This document shows positions 8,863-18,950 of a DNA stretch of 64,000 nucleotides, in pieces. Position numbers and translations under genes: made by a program. Position 1 is the first letter of the stretch, and each line of letters starts with the position of its first letter. Below the pieces are notes generated by a model. The model searched no databases and was not told where the DNA came from. It saw only the letters and a program-made list of their open reading frames with translations. Source of the stretch: Gaetbulibacter_A sp043876815 (GTDB lineage: Bacteria > Bacteroidota > Bacteroidia > Flavobacteriales > Flavobacteriaceae); assembly GCF_043876815.1 (NCBI RefSeq), contig NZ_JBAWKA010000003.1:124001-188000 (forward strand), in the 5' to 3' direction.

Positions 8863-9111
8863 GTAAGATATCTTTTCAAAAAACTAAGAAATCAGGGGAT
8901 ATTTTTAATGTGGTTAATTAATTGAGTTGGAAACGTGGGTATAAATGTATTGTAAATGCACATAGCAATTTAATATCCTCAAAAATTTACGGAAAAACCT
9001 CATATATTTCAAACAGAATCAAATCATTTTTAAGGATATTTTATAAATATGTTAATTTTTTTGCTTTTAATATACCTATATTAGCTTTTCTAATTTAAAA
9101 ACTCAATAATT
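8863..9111. other. Divergent intergenic region between aspS and the TonB receptor gene
   Basis: The gap between the two genes is 311 bp (8801-9111). Besides the aspS -7 box and a possible receptor promoter at 9060-9089 it is AT-rich and shows no ORF, RNA gene or repeat that I can support. The A-rich stretch before the receptor ATG is the usual Bacteroidota translation start context. Confidence 0.5.
9060..9089 (+). promoter_or_regulatory. Possible promoter of the TonB receptor gene
   Basis: TTTG at 9060-9063 and TAGCTTTT at 9082-9089 are 18 nt apart. The -7 box misses the final G of TAnnTTTG, so the match is imperfect. Confidence 0.35.
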
Positions 9112-11913
9112 ATGGTTAAATTTTTACATGTTAAAGGGCTTGTTTTTCTGTTCTGTTTTGCAGTAACCGGATTGTTTCATGCTCAAGAAGTTACAGGTAC
9201 CGTTAGTGACGATTCAGGTCCGCTACCTGGGGTATCAGTAGTTGTTAAAGGAACGACAACAGGAACAACAACCGACTTTGATGGTAAGTATTCAATTTCG
9301 GCAAGTAATGGTGATGTTCTCGTGTTTACTTACGTAGGCTATGAAAAACAAGAAGTAACTGTTTCAGGACGTACATTGAATGTTACAATGAAATCCGGAG
9401 TAGCTTTGGATGAAGTTATTTTAGTAGGATCGCGTACGGCACCTCGAAGTAGTGTAGATACGGCTCTACCAGTAGATGTGCTTGCTGCAAAGGAATTAAC
9501 ATCAACAGGACAAGTAACGTTCGATAAGGCTTTGCAATATAGAATTCCATCTTTTAATACAGTGCAAACACCGGTTAATGATGCGACCTCGCTTTTAGAT
9601 CCGTATGAGATCAGAAACATGGGACCGAGTAGAACCTTAATTCTTATTAACGGTAAACGTAAAAATTTAAGTGCATTACTTTATACACAAACCTCTCCGG
9701 GTCGCGGTGAAACAGGTGCAGATATTTCTGCAATTCCTACAGATGCTATCAAGAGAGTTGAAATCCTTCGAGACGGGGCCTCAGCACAATATGGTTCTGA
9801 TGCTATCGCAGGTGTTATGAACATCATTCTTAAAGATGACGCTAATTTTGGTTCAGCAACCTTAAGAACAGGTGTGACCTCAGAAGGTGATGGTGAAATG
9901 GTTGGTTTTAGTGTGAACAATGGAAGTGCTATTGGAGACAATAAAGGTTTTATTAATTATACTATAGATTTTTCTAAAGTGAATTTAGCAAACAGACCAG
10001 GAACAGTTGATGCTGCTGGTGAAATTGCTGATTTTACAGGAGGTACAGCTGCCGATGTGGCTTTTGTAAATGAGTTCTTAGGTAGAAAACCTGACGCAGG
10101 AAATATAAATGGATCGCCAGAAACGGCTTCATCTAAATTTTTAATTAATGGAGGATTGGATTTAAGTGATAATACAGAAATGTATTTTAATGCCGCTTAT
10201 GTATACAAGAAAGTAAATAGTTTTGCAAACTACAGAACACCATATTGGAGAACTATTGATGATTTTCCATACCTAGCAGACTTTTTCCCGGGGAATAACC
10301 CAAACACAGCCGGTGGTTATGATGGGTATGTGCCAACTTTCGAGGGACTTTTGAATGATTACAATGGTACCGTAGGGATTAAAACCAAAGTAAACGACTG
10401 GAATGTAGATTTAAGTTACACCACAGGGGGTAATACACAAACCTATACCGTAAATAATTCTCATAACAGAAATTTTGTTTATTCACCCTCTACTTGGGTT
10501 GATGCAAATAATAATGGTACAGTTGATGATGGAGAAATTACAGAAGGTTCTCAATTATACAGAGAAAATAGCCAGCAGTCTTTCGATCCGGGAGGAACTC
10601 GTTTTACTCACAATGTAGGAAACATTGATATTTCCCGAATCCTTTCTGATCAAATAAGTATAGGTTTTGGTGCTGAGTTTAGAAATGAAACTTTTGAAGT
10701 TATTGAAGGTGAATTAGCATCTTACGATGGTGGTGGCGCCGATTCATTTGCAGGTAACGCTCCTCAAAATTCAGGTAAATTTAACCGTTACAATTTTGGT
10801 GGTTACTTTTCTTTAGATTTTGATATTTCTGATGCTTTCTTAATAAGCGGAACAGTGAGAACGGAGAACTATTCAGATTTTGGAAATACGTTTGTATATA
10901 AGTTTAGCTCTCGTTTAAAAATAACAGATAAGTTAACAGCTAGAGCTTCTGTTTCTTCTGGATTCAGAGCGCCAACGTTACATCAAATTTATACCCAAAA
11001 AGCACAATATAGCTTTGTGCCGGGGCAAGGTATTCAAGTGGGCGGTTTAATTAATAACGTGTCTACACAAGCCAAGCTTTTAGGTATTCCTGAATTAGAT
11101 GCTGAAACGTCTAACAACTTTACGATTGGGTTAGGGGGTCAATTAACCAACAACCTAAGCTTTACAGTAGATTATTATAATATTGCAGTAAAAGACCGTA
11201 TCGTATTAGGTTCTGAAATAGGTCCAAGTGGTGACCCCTCAAACCCATTAGATATTCTTTTAACTAATAATAATTTATCTGATGTAAGTTTCTTCTCGAA
11301 TGCCATAGATACAAGAACATCAGGTATTGATGTTGTACTTAGCCAAAAGAATATCCTTATTGGATCAGGTGATTTGGATTTAAACTTGTCAGGTAATTAT
11401 ACTATTGAAAATGAAAGAGATGGCGCTGTTAAGGATATTCCTTTAGTAGCTAATTCAGGTCAATCTGTTGTAAACGCAACTCAAGAAGCTTTATTTTTTA
11501 CTTCCAGACCACAAACCAAATGGATTTTAGGAGCGAATTATAATATCAATAAATTCGGCTTTTCTTTAAACAATACTTATTTCGGAAAAACAACATTTAA
11601 GCAACAAGGAATGAGCAATGATTTAAGAACAGAGTTTACGCCTAAAATTGTAACTGATTTAGGCATTAATTTCAATGCTACAGAGAAAATAACCATAGCA
11701 TTAAACGTTAATAATCTATTGAACGTTTTACCGGAATGGAGCTTTAAAGCAGAAAACGCTGCCGGTGCGGCTATTTTAGCTGATCCAGCACAAACTAAAA
11801 ATCAATCTAACTTAATTACGTTCAACCAGCGTTATTCTCAAATGACCTACGATGGTTATCATTTTAGTCAATTAGGTACGATGTTTAACCTATCTCTTAA
11901 TTATAAGTTTTAA
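9112..11913 (+). CDS. TonB-dependent outer-membrane receptor with carboxypeptidase-like N-terminal domain
   Basis: The 933-residue protein begins with a signal peptide (cleavage near HAQ, about 24). A carboxypeptidase-regulatory-like beta-sandwich follows (about 26-105: GPLPGVSVVVKGTTTGT...DFDGKYSI). A TonB plug (about 115-245) contains LINGKRKN and VEILRDGASAQYGSDAIAGV. The rest is a 22-strand-type barrel ending in the C-terminal aromatic residue (LNYKF), typical of BAM substrates. It moves a bulky ligand across the outer membrane using TonB/ExbBD energy; an ExbBD set is encoded at 27.5-29.9 kb. No SusD partner is adjacent, so a polysaccharide SusCD role is not supported. Siderophore, vitamin or peptide ligands all remain possible. 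A strong terminator follows. Confidence 0.93.
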   Translation: MVKFLHVKGLVFLFCFAVTGLFHAQEVTGTVSDDSGPLPGVSVVVKGTTTGTTTDFDGKYSISASNGDVLVFTYVGYEKQEVTVSGRTLNVTMKSGVALDEVILVGSRTAPRSSVDTALPVDVLAAKELTSTGQVTFDKALQYRIPSFNTVQTPVNDATSLLDPYEIRNMGPSRTLILINGKRKNLSALLYTQTSPGRGETGADISAIPTDAIKRVEILRDGASAQYGSDAIAGVMNIILKDDANFGSATLRTGVTSEGDGEMVGFSVNNGSAIGDNKGFINYTIDFSKVNLANRPGTVDAAGEIADFTGGTAADVAFVNEFLGRKPDAGNINGSPETASSKFLINGGLDLSDNTEMYFNAAYVYKKVNSFANYRTPYWRTIDDFPYLADFFPGNNPNTAGGYDGYVPTFEGLLNDYNGTVGIKTKVNDWNVDLSYTTGGNTQTYTVNNSHNRNFVYSPSTWVDANNNGTVDDGEITEGSQLYRENSQQSFDPGGTRFTHNVGNIDISRILSDQISIGFGAEFRNETFEVIEGELASYDGGGADSFAGNAPQNSGKFNRYNFGGYFSLDFDISDAFLISGTVRTENYSDFGNTFVYKFSSRLKITDKLTARASVSSGFRAPTLHQIYTQKAQYSFVPGQGIQVGGLINNVSTQAKLLGIPELDAETSNNFTIGLGGQLTNNLSFTVDYYNIAVKDRIVLGSEIGPSGDPSNPLDILLTNNNLSDVSFFSNAIDTRTSGIDVVLSQKNILIGSGDLDLNLSGNYTIENERDGAVKDIPLVANSGQSVVNATQEALFFTSRPQTKWILGANYNINKFGFSLNNTYFGKTTFKQQGMSNDLRTEFTPKIVTDLGINFNATEKITIALNVNNLLNVLPEWSFKAENAAGAAILADPAQTKNQSNLITFNQRYSQMTYDGYHFSQLGTMFNLSLNYKF

Positions 11914-11937
11914 GAAATAGATTTTAATTAATACAAA

Positions 11938-11968
11938 AATGCTGCCCGAATTGGGCAGCATTTTTTTT
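11938..11968 (+). terminator. Intrinsic terminator of the TonB receptor gene
   Basis: A perfect stem of GCTGCCC and GGGCAGC around a GAATT loop, extended by A-T pairs, is followed by a run of eight T. It lies about 25 bp after the stop codon. Confidence 0.92.
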
Positions 11969-12179
11969 GTCAAATATCTAAATAATGATTAAAAAATTAT
12001 TGTGGTTACTAATGGTCGAATAAAAAAAGGGCTGGTAGTCAAAATTTCGAAACCCAACTAGTTTAAGATAAAAAAGCGACTGAAACTCCAGACGTTCACA
12101 GCAATTCGGGATTGGTGGTCGATTCTTATTTGCACGTGTTTCCTTCAAACTTTAAATAGCAAACTAATTTTTTTATATT
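11969..12179. other. Gap between two terminators; no gene seen
   Basis: About 210 bp between the receptor terminator and the efflux-operon terminator. It holds no convincing ORF, tRNA, promoter or repeat. Its more balanced composition around 12040-12150 could be the remnant of a lost gene, but nothing is recognisable. Confidence 0.4.
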
Positions 12180-12211
12180 GAAAAGCCTCAACAATTGTTG
12201 AGGCTTTTTTT
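12180..12211. terminator. Palindromic bidirectional terminator at the end of the RND efflux operon
   Basis: AGCCTCAACAATTGTTGAGGCT is a perfect palindrome flanked by A and T runs (AAAA on the left, seven T on the right). It can terminate transcription on either strand and sits 20 bp beyond the stop of the efflux permease. Confidence 0.9.
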
Positions 12212-12230
12212 AATCAATACCTGATTCAAA

Positions 12231-15200
12231 TTATATGATATCAGTACTTTCAGTTGGACTGAGGTTTGACATATCAACAACCCGATCCTTATACATCCAC
12301 ATTTTAAACTTCATGATCAAGAAGAATAAAATGGGAACAACGATAAGGGTAAGGAATGTAGCTACAACCAAACCATAGATTACGGTCTTAGCCAAAGGCC
12401 CCCAGAATATAACGTTATCACCACCAGTGTAAATATTCGGATCAAGATCACTCATTAAAGTAAAGAAGTTGATGTTTAAACCTGTAGCCAGGGGTATCAG
12501 GCCTAAAATAGTTGTGATTGCCGTTAACAAAACCGGACGTAAACGGGCTTTTCCACCCTTGATAATAGCTTCTAATAAATACGGTGTTTCTAAATATTGT
12601 TCATCTTCCAGATCGTAGGCTGCTTTTTTACGGTCGATCAGTAATTGGGTATAATCCAGAAGAACCACGCCATTGTTCACCACGATCCCCGCGAGGGAAA
12701 TAATACCCATCATGGTCATCATGATCACGAAAGGCGCTCCGGTTATAACCAGACCAGCAAATACACCAATCAAACTCAGGAAAACGGCCATCATAATAAT
12801 ACCCGGTTTTGAAACCGAGTTGAATTGGAAGATCAGGATAAAGAAAATCAAACCTAAACCGGTAAAAAAGGCACCCATTAAAAAGGCCATTTGTTTGTTC
12901 TGTTCTTCAATTTGTCCCGTATAATCTACCTTTATATTATTAGGCATTTGATTAAAGCCCTGCATTTCATTTTGAATTTGTGAAACTATCGCACCGGCGT
13001 CATTATAGCCTGGGGCCAAAGCCGAGTAAATGGTAACAACCCGCTTGGTATCTTTATGTTTTATGGAACTAAAACTGGAATTGTTACTATGCTTGGAAAC
13101 TGCGGATAAAGGAATTTCCTTGATTTGACCACTAGACATATCTCTGAATGTAATTCTTTGATTGAATAGCGCGCTCGTGTTGTAGCGGTTCTCTTCATTG
13201 AAGCGCACATAGATATCATAATCATCACCATCTTTTTTGTAAATACCGGCTTTAGATCCAAAAATAGCATCACGAAGTTGTTGTCCTACTTGAGCTGAAT
13301 TCACGCCGAGCTCACCCGCTTTTTCCCGATCGATCACCACGCGCATGGACGGTTTCGATTTATTAACATCCACTTTTAATTCATCAATGCCGCGAATATT
13401 CTTTGAATTGATATAATTGACCATAGTTTCAGCAGTAGCGATCAATTCATTATAATCATCACCTTCCAGTTCAATGTTTATTGGATAGCCTACAGGAGGA
13501 CCTACGGGATCTTTTTCAACTGAAATAGCAACACCCGGATAAATGCCCTGCAGTGCTTCTTGAATTTTATTGTAAAGTTCCTCACTATCTTTTCCTCTAC
13601 GATCTTTATACTCGCGCATGGTCGCAACAATTTTACCACGATTCGGCATTTCCGCCTGTGAGCCACCATCGGTTTGAGGGTTTCCGGCACCTTCACCAAC
13701 CTGAGACACGGCGCTCTCAGTTAAGAAATTATAGCCTTTGTCCATGTATTCTGGTGCATTGATGATCTTATAAACCCGCTCCTCAATATCTTTGGTAATG
13801 GCATTGGTTTTTTTAATATCCGTGCCTTCCGGATACTGGATATACACAATGATCTGATTTGGCTTATTACTTGGGAAGAATTCTACCGTCGTACGCTGGC
13901 TTCCTATAGACGCTCCAAAACTTGCAAAAGCTACGATCAACAAGGAAACCATACCTATTACAATGTACATGGGTCTTCGGCCTCTTAAAGTAGATTTCAG
14001 CATATTCTCGTAAAAGTTTTCCCAACGCGGCAAACTGTTTTTTTGAAAATTATTGGCCCAATCACGAAGTTTTAACCTGTATAGCCACAATAGTAACACG
14101 GTAACCAGCATTAGAGTTCCCAAGCCACGATATGGCCCTCCAATAAGATATATCAAAATGCCAATAACTCCGAAAATCACAGAGACTTTAACGATCCGCT
14201 TTAACGGCATTTCTTTGTCTTCAACGGTCATTAATTGAGATACCATTACTGAGTTAAAAAAGATCGCCACAAACAATGAAGAGCCCAGAACCACAGATAA
14301 AGTAATTGGGAAGTATTTCATGAATTGACCCATCAATCCCGGCCATAAACCTAAAGGAATAAAGGCCGCTACGGTGGTTGCTGTAGAAATAATTATAGGA
14401 AAGGCAATTTCACCAATACCCATTTTGGCGGCTTTGATACGAGGCACGCCCTCCGACATTAAACGGTACACGTTCTCTACGACCACAATACCATTATCTA
14501 CGAGCATTCCCAGACCCATAATAAGTCCGAAAAGAATCATGGTATTCATGGTATAGCCCAGTTGATGTAGGATCATGAGCGACATGAACATCGACATTGG
14601 TATGGCAAACCCAACGAACAAGGCATTTTTAAAACCTAAAAAGAACATAAGAACCGTTACCACCAGGATGATACCAAAAATAATGTTGTTTACCAGATCA
14701 TCAACCTGTCCAATTGTTTTTGCAGATTGATCGTTGGCGATTGTTACTTTTAAGTCTGGTGGGAAAATGTTTGCTTTGGCCTTTTTAACAATAGCCTCGA
14801 TTTGTTCGGCGGCAGCCACCATATTTTTTCCGGAGCGTTTTTTCACATCTAGCATAACAACAGGGTCTCCAAATTCTCTGGCGTAGGTGGTTTTGTCTTC
14901 ATCTTTAAAGGTTACTGTAGCAACATCCCTTAAATAAATGGCGTTGCCAAACTCTGCCTTAACCACAAAATTATTGAGCTCTTTCGGGTCGTCAATTTCA
15001 CCAATAATTCGAATGGTACGACGTTGGCCACTGGTTATTAAATTGCCTGCCGACATGGTAACGTTTCCTTGTCGGATCGCATTAATGATGTCGCTAAAAC
15101 TTACCTGAGCAGCCATCATTTTATAAATGTCTACAGCGACTTCCACTTCTTTTTCCTGAGCGCCTCGAATATCTACTTTTTTGATCTGATCCAGACCTTC

Positions 15201-15746
15201 AATTTCATCCTGTAAATACTCTCCGTATTCCTTAAGTTTATCTACCGGATAATTTCCGGAGACATTAATGTTTAGAATAGGCATTTCTTCCGATAAACTT
15301 AGGGCAAAAATATTAGGCTCTACCTTTGCGCCGTTGAATGTAGGCCAGTCTTCACCGGAGGTTTCCGTATCCACTTCATCCTTTACTTTCTGTTTCGCGT
15401 TTTCCACAGTAATATTCTCATCAAATTCTACGATGATAATGGAATAATCTTCTTGTGAGGTGGACGTAATATCGACAACATTACTCACCGTTTTCAGCTT
15501 GTCCTCAATGGGGTCGGTGATGAGCTTTTCAATATCTTCAGCTGTGTTCCCGGGATAAATAGAACTGATATATATTTTGGTTTCCTTTACTTCAGGAAAA
15601 CTCTCTCGCGGCATATCGAAGTAGGCTTTGGCTCCTAAAAATAGAATCACAGCCATGAGAATGTACATCGTGGTTTTGTTGTTAATAGCCCACGAAGAAA
15701 AAGGAAACTCTTTATCTACTTTTTTCTTTTTTTTATCTTGTGTCAT
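12231..15746 (-). CDS. RND efflux pump inner-membrane permease
   Basis: The 1171-residue protein has the duplicated RND plan: TM1 at about 25-45, a large periplasmic loop, TM2-6, then a second half with the same arrangement. TM4 contains LVDNGIVVVENV, with the first Asp of the AcrB DD pair kept and the second replaced by Asn. TM10 has VVNNGVVLLDY, where AcrB has Lys940. This pattern differs from AcrB but is common in RND proteins of this phylum. Two extra hydrophobic segments (about 515-560) lie between the halves, explaining the length above about 1050. It is the last gene of a TetR-TolC-adaptor-permease operon, so it is the proton-driven motor of a tripartite exporter. Substrates cannot be read from sequence. 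Confidence 0.93.
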   Translation of the reverse strand: MTQDKKKKKVDKEFPFSSWAINNKTTMYILMAVILFLGAKAYFDMPRESFPEVKETKIYISSIYPGNTAEDIEKLITDPIEDKLKTVSNVVDITSTSQEDYSIIIVEFDENITVENAKQKVKDEVDTETSGEDWPTFNGAKVEPNIFALSLSEEMPILNINVSGNYPVDKLKEYGEYLQDEIEGLDQIKKVDIRGAQEKEVEVAVDIYKMMAAQVSFSDIINAIRQGNVTMSAGNLITSGQRRTIRIIGEIDDPKELNNFVVKAEFGNAIYLRDVATVTFKDEDKTTYAREFGDPVVMLDVKKRSGKNMVAAAEQIEAIVKKAKANIFPPDLKVTIANDQSAKTIGQVDDLVNNIIFGIILVVTVLMFFLGFKNALFVGFAIPMSMFMSLMILHQLGYTMNTMILFGLIMGLGMLVDNGIVVVENVYRLMSEGVPRIKAAKMGIGEIAFPIIISTATTVAAFIPLGLWPGLMGQFMKYFPITLSVVLGSSLFVAIFFNSVMVSQLMTVEDKEMPLKRIVKVSVIFGVIGILIYLIGGPYRGLGTLMLVTVLLLWLYRLKLRDWANNFQKNSLPRWENFYENMLKSTLRGRRPMYIVIGMVSLLIVAFASFGASIGSQRTTVEFFPSNKPNQIIVYIQYPEGTDIKKTNAITKDIEERVYKIINAPEYMDKGYNFLTESAVSQVGEGAGNPQTDGGSQAEMPNRGKIVATMREYKDRRGKDSEELYNKIQEALQGIYPGVAISVEKDPVGPPVGYPINIELEGDDYNELIATAETMVNYINSKNIRGIDELKVDVNKSKPSMRVVIDREKAGELGVNSAQVGQQLRDAIFGSKAGIYKKDGDDYDIYVRFNEENRYNTSALFNQRITFRDMSSGQIKEIPLSAVSKHSNNSSFSSIKHKDTKRVVTIYSALAPGYNDAGAIVSQIQNEMQGFNQMPNNIKVDYTGQIEEQNKQMAFLMGAFFTGLGLIFFILIFQFNSVSKPGIIMMAVFLSLIGVFAGLVITGAPFVIMMTMMGIISLAGIVVNNGVVLLDYTQLLIDRKKAAYDLEDEQYLETPYLLEAIIKGGKARLRPVLLTAITTILGLIPLATGLNINFFTLMSDLDPNIYTGGDNVIFWGPLAKTVIYGLVVATFLTLIVVPILFFLIMKFKMWMYKDRVVDMSNLSPTESTDII

Positions 15747-15766
15747 TGGTTTAAGTCTTTGAATAA

Positions 15767-16942
15767 TTAGCTAGCCGTATTTACATCAAGAATTTTGACG
15801 GTCTGACCATCTTTAACGCTTCGTGCACCTTCATCGATAATTTCTTCACCATCCTCAATACCGGATAACACCTCAATAAAATCACCTTGAGTTTTGCCTG
15901 TAGTTATAATTTCACGTTTTACGGTAGCTTGATCACCATCTTTATTTATAACGGTATACACATATTGTTCACCGCTAGCATTTTCCGAAATGATACTTTG
16001 AGGAATTAGCAAGGCTTTTGAATTGGTATAATCGTTAATTTTTAACTTGGCTGTTAAGTTCGGTTTAATGGTTTTTTCTTTATTGTCGATACCTACTTCA
16101 ATTTTAAAAGTTCTGTTCGCCGGATTGATAAAACTGCTTGCCTGGCGTACTTTAGTATCCACGATGGTGTCGAGTACCGGAAATTCTACCCGAACTTCTT
16201 TTCCTTTAACGATCGTAGAAATGTAGCGTTCTGGAACATCGGAATCGATATACATTTCAGAAAGGTTCACAATCCGGAACAAAGGTGTTTGACCGGCTCC
16301 AACGACACTACCCTGGTCGGTGATTACATCGTCTATGATTCCCGAAAAGGGTGCACGCACTACCGTTTTAGCCACCTGTTGATCGAGTTGTTTTACCGCT
16401 TCCTGTTGGGCTTCGTATGTGGTTTTGGCCTGCAAGTATTGAATTTCGCTACCAATTTTTTGTTCCCATAAGCGACTCTGCCGTTCAAAGGTTGTTTTAG
16501 CCAGAGCAGTTTGAATTTTTAATTGTGCTAACTGCTGGCTTAAGCCTCCATCATCAATTTTTGCCAGCATTTGACCCTGAGTTACCTGCTGACCTTCTTT
16601 AACAAAAACCTGTTGTAATACGCCTGAAAATTCAGGGTAGATCACAATATTTTGTTTTGTACTCACACTTCCTTGTAATTCAACAAAATGTGTAAAAACA
16701 GTGTCTTTTACTTTAAAGGTTGTGATTAATGGAATTTTTTCCTGTGGATCCAGCTCTCTAATTTTAGCCTCCAGTTGGTTCAATTGCTCGGTAACCTCCA
16801 ATTTGGTGGTTTCTAATTCGTTTCGCTTTTCCTGAATGAGTTCAAGATTATTAGTTTCAATGATCTCATCTACAGATTTCTTTTTATCCCCACAAGATGC
16901 CAGCAGGAGTGTTACGATGATTAAAGTTGATATATGTTTCAT
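15767..16942 (-). CDS. RND efflux periplasmic adaptor (membrane fusion lipoprotein)
   Basis: The 391-residue protein has a lipoprotein signal (LLLASC, Cys17), so it is probably anchored in the inner membrane by a lipid. An N-terminal coiled coil (about 30-66, ETTKLEVTEQLNQLEAK) precedes the usual adaptor fold. That fold comprises a barrel-sandwich/lipoyl half (FVKEGQQVTQGQMLAKID, about 113-130), an alpha-hairpin (about 132-185), the second lipoyl half (VVRAPFSGIIDDV), a beta-barrel and a membrane-proximal domain. It bridges the permease and the TolC-like channel. It lies 20 bp upstream of the permease and 15 bp downstream of the channel gene, all on one strand. Confidence 0.94.
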   Translation of the reverse strand: MKHISTLIIVTLLLASCGDKKKSVDEIIETNNLELIQEKRNELETTKLEVTEQLNQLEAKIRELDPQEKIPLITTFKVKDTVFTHFVELQGSVSTKQNIVIYPEFSGVLQQVFVKEGQQVTQGQMLAKIDDGGLSQQLAQLKIQTALAKTTFERQSRLWEQKIGSEIQYLQAKTTYEAQQEAVKQLDQQVAKTVVRAPFSGIIDDVITDQGSVVGAGQTPLFRIVNLSEMYIDSDVPERYISTIVKGKEVRVEFPVLDTIVDTKVRQASSFINPANRTFKIEVGIDNKEKTIKPNLTAKLKINDYTNSKALLIPQSIISENASGEQYVYTVINKDGDQATVKREIITTGKTQGDFIEVLSGIEDGEEIIDEGARSVKDGQTVKILDVNTAS

Positions 16943-16957
16943 TTTCAGATTGATTTT

Positions 16958-18301
16958 TTAGTTGTTAATAGCATTCGTGGCAGTCTCTAATGCAGCTTTG
17001 TTATTGATAACATCAAGCATGGATTGAAGGTATTCTTGCTGAGCACTGTAGAGTTGCATTTGAGCCTGTCTTAATTCAAAACTGGACCCGATACCTTCGA
17101 AAAACTTGGTCTCGTTTTTCTTTTCAATACGCTCTGCTAGATTTAAATTTTGCCGTTTATTTTGATAATCTTCAACCGCAAATTCGTAATTGCTTTTCGC
17201 TGAAGCGATCTGTAGTTTAATTTGTTGTTCGGTTTCCAGAAGATCAGCCTTTGATTTTTCAAGCTCAATTTTAGCGCGTTGTGTGGCCGAGCTTCGTTGT
17301 AAGGAACTAAAAATGGGTATATTCAGGCTTACGCCGAAAAGTGACGAACCGAACCATTTTTGATCTCTATCGGCAAAGGTGAAGCTGTTGCTAAACCCAA
17401 CATAGCCGCCATTAATAAAAGTGTTCAAAGTTGGTAGTGCTTTACTTTTTTCGAATTTTAAAAGCAGCTCTTTTGATATTTTTGTGTTCTCCGCAATTTT
17501 AAAATCAATGGTATTTTCAGGATTAAAATTGGCTTGTATTAATGTGAGATCAATATTCTGATTGGTCAGACTTTCCAAACTATCTGTTAATACAGTTTCA
17601 GAATAAACATCCAAACCAAGAGTAATATTTAACATTTGATAAGCCAGAGTTTTCAAGCGTGTGATATTATTCAAGTTACTTTTAACTCCTGAAAGCGTGA
17701 TCTCCAGTTGTTCTACACTTTCCTCTTCTTCTAAACCATTCTGATAAATCTTTCGAATGTCGGAAAGGTTTTTTTCCAAAGTTTCTACGTTATCTTTCAG
17801 GATTTTTTCACTTTCTTCTGCCATCAAAACATTCCCATAAGCTTGAATAACTCGTTTTCTAACTTCTAGGTCCGTTTTCACCTTGGCATTTTTTGATATT
17901 TGTAAATAAACTTTTGCCGACTGCAGTCCTACCAGATATGAGCCGTCAAAGATCTTTTGTGTAAGGGTTGCGGTAGCATTTACACTTTGTTTGGTGCCAA
18001 ATATGACTTCTGCAAATTCACCGGGGTTACCTCCAAAAAATTCAGCGGGAATTAATGATACTTGTTGTTTCAAAAAGTTTTGGTAATCTACGGTAGCATT
18101 AATTTGAGGCAATCCCGTTGCCGTAGTTTCCCATTTTCGTTCCACGGCAGCATCAATATCTTTAATAGCATTTTGAGCCGTTCGATTGTTTTCAAGGGCA
18201 AAGTCAATAGCTTCCTGCAGTGAAAATGCCTTTGGGCTTTCTTGAGCAAAAAATTGACCTGACACCAAAAGGATAAGTGTCAATAAGTGTTTTAATTTCA
18301 T
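16958..18301 (-). CDS. TolC-family outer-membrane efflux channel
   Basis: The 447-residue protein has a signal peptide (cleavage near FFAQ, about 20) and two repeats of long alpha-helical, coiled-coil-rich segments with short beta-barrel stretches, as in TolC/OEP proteins. It opens with SLQEAIDFALENNRTAQNA, the family's typical N-terminal helix. Later helical segments include RAKIELEKSKADLLETEQQ and a C-terminal FELRQAQMQLYSAQQEYL. It forms the trimeric exit duct of the pump whose adaptor and permease follow. The gene starts 20 bp after the TetR regulator stops, indicating one transcript. Confidence 0.94.
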   Translation of the reverse strand: MKLKHLLTLILLVSGQFFAQESPKAFSLQEAIDFALENNRTAQNAIKDIDAAVERKWETTATGLPQINATVDYQNFLKQQVSLIPAEFFGGNPGEFAEVIFGTKQSVNATATLTQKIFDGSYLVGLQSAKVYLQISKNAKVKTDLEVRKRVIQAYGNVLMAEESEKILKDNVETLEKNLSDIRKIYQNGLEEEESVEQLEITLSGVKSNLNNITRLKTLAYQMLNITLGLDVYSETVLTDSLESLTNQNIDLTLIQANFNPENTIDFKIAENTKISKELLLKFEKSKALPTLNTFINGGYVGFSNSFTFADRDQKWFGSSLFGVSLNIPIFSSLQRSSATQRAKIELEKSKADLLETEQQIKLQIASAKSNYEFAVEDYQNKRQNLNLAERIEKKNETKFFEGIGSSFELRQAQMQLYSAQQEYLQSMLDVINNKAALETATNAINN

Positions 18302-18320
18302 TTTAAGATTGATTGTGTAA

Positions 18321-18941
18321 TTATGATTGATTATTTACTTGTATTTGAGTTGATAATACTTTGTCTAAAACTTGGAGGCCCTTTTTGGTGACAATGGCAC
18401 GTAAATGGTATTCCAAATAACTTTCCATAAGATATTTCATGTTGTATTTTTCTTCAGGAAAAATGAAGTGATCCTTGATACCATTCATTCCTATGAAATA
18501 AATGCGCGATATAAAGTCGACATCTATGCTCTGGCGGAATAATTCGGTTTCCACGCCGCGTGTGATACTAGCTTTTACTGATTCATGCATTTTTTCGAAT
18601 TGCTTTTTTTGAAGGCTTTCGTAAATTTTAGGATAGTATTTTTTTAACTGAAAATGAGGTGATGATTTTTCATTTTTCAAGTAGTTCATCACAAACATTT
18701 TAATTTCAAAAAGTTCCTCTATTGGGTTTTGTGATGCATTACAAATACAATCGATCCCTGAACAAACGGTTTCAAAAACCTCAAAAGTAACGGCTTCCAC
18801 AAGTTTTGTTTTGTTTTTGAAATGCACATAAATTGTTTTCTTCGATATTCCCATTTCCTGAGCGATATCATCCATAGTGATACTTTTAAATCCAAAGTTT
18901 AAAAACATCTCGGCGGCCTGACGTGTGATTTTTGCTTTCAT
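18321..18941 (-). CDS. TetR/AcrR-family regulator of the efflux operon
   Basis: The product is 206 residues from the ATG at 18941. The N-terminal helix-turn-helix contains ITMDDIAQEMGISKKTIYVHF (about 21-41), typical of TetR proteins. The rest is an all-helical ligand-binding and dimer domain. The frame stays open upstream to 18980, but a TATATTTG promoter box at 18951-18958 lies within that extension, so the start at 18941 is preferred. The gene is first in the operon TetR-TolC-adaptor-permease. A perfect inverted repeat around its -33 box suggests direct autorepression of the whole operon, relieved by a pump substrate. The ligand is unknown. Confidence 0.92.
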   Translation of the reverse strand: MKAKITRQAAEMFLNFGFKSITMDDIAQEMGISKKTIYVHFKNKTKLVEAVTFEVFETVCSGIDCICNASQNPIEELFEIKMFVMNYLKNEKSSPHFQLKKYYPKIYESLQKKQFEKMHESVKASITRGVETELFRQSIDVDFISRIYFIGMNGIKDHFIFPEEKYNMKYLMESYLEYHLRAIVTKKGLQVLDKVLSTQIQVNNQS

Positions 18942-18950
18942 AATCGGGTG

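Noticed and set aside
9112..11913. SusC-type polysaccharide receptor
   Set aside because: There is no adjacent SusD gene or glycoside hydrolase, so a SusCD call is not supported.
11969..12179. Possible small gene or RNA between the two terminators
   Set aside because: No adequate ORF, promoter match or foldable conserved structure could be supported by reading.
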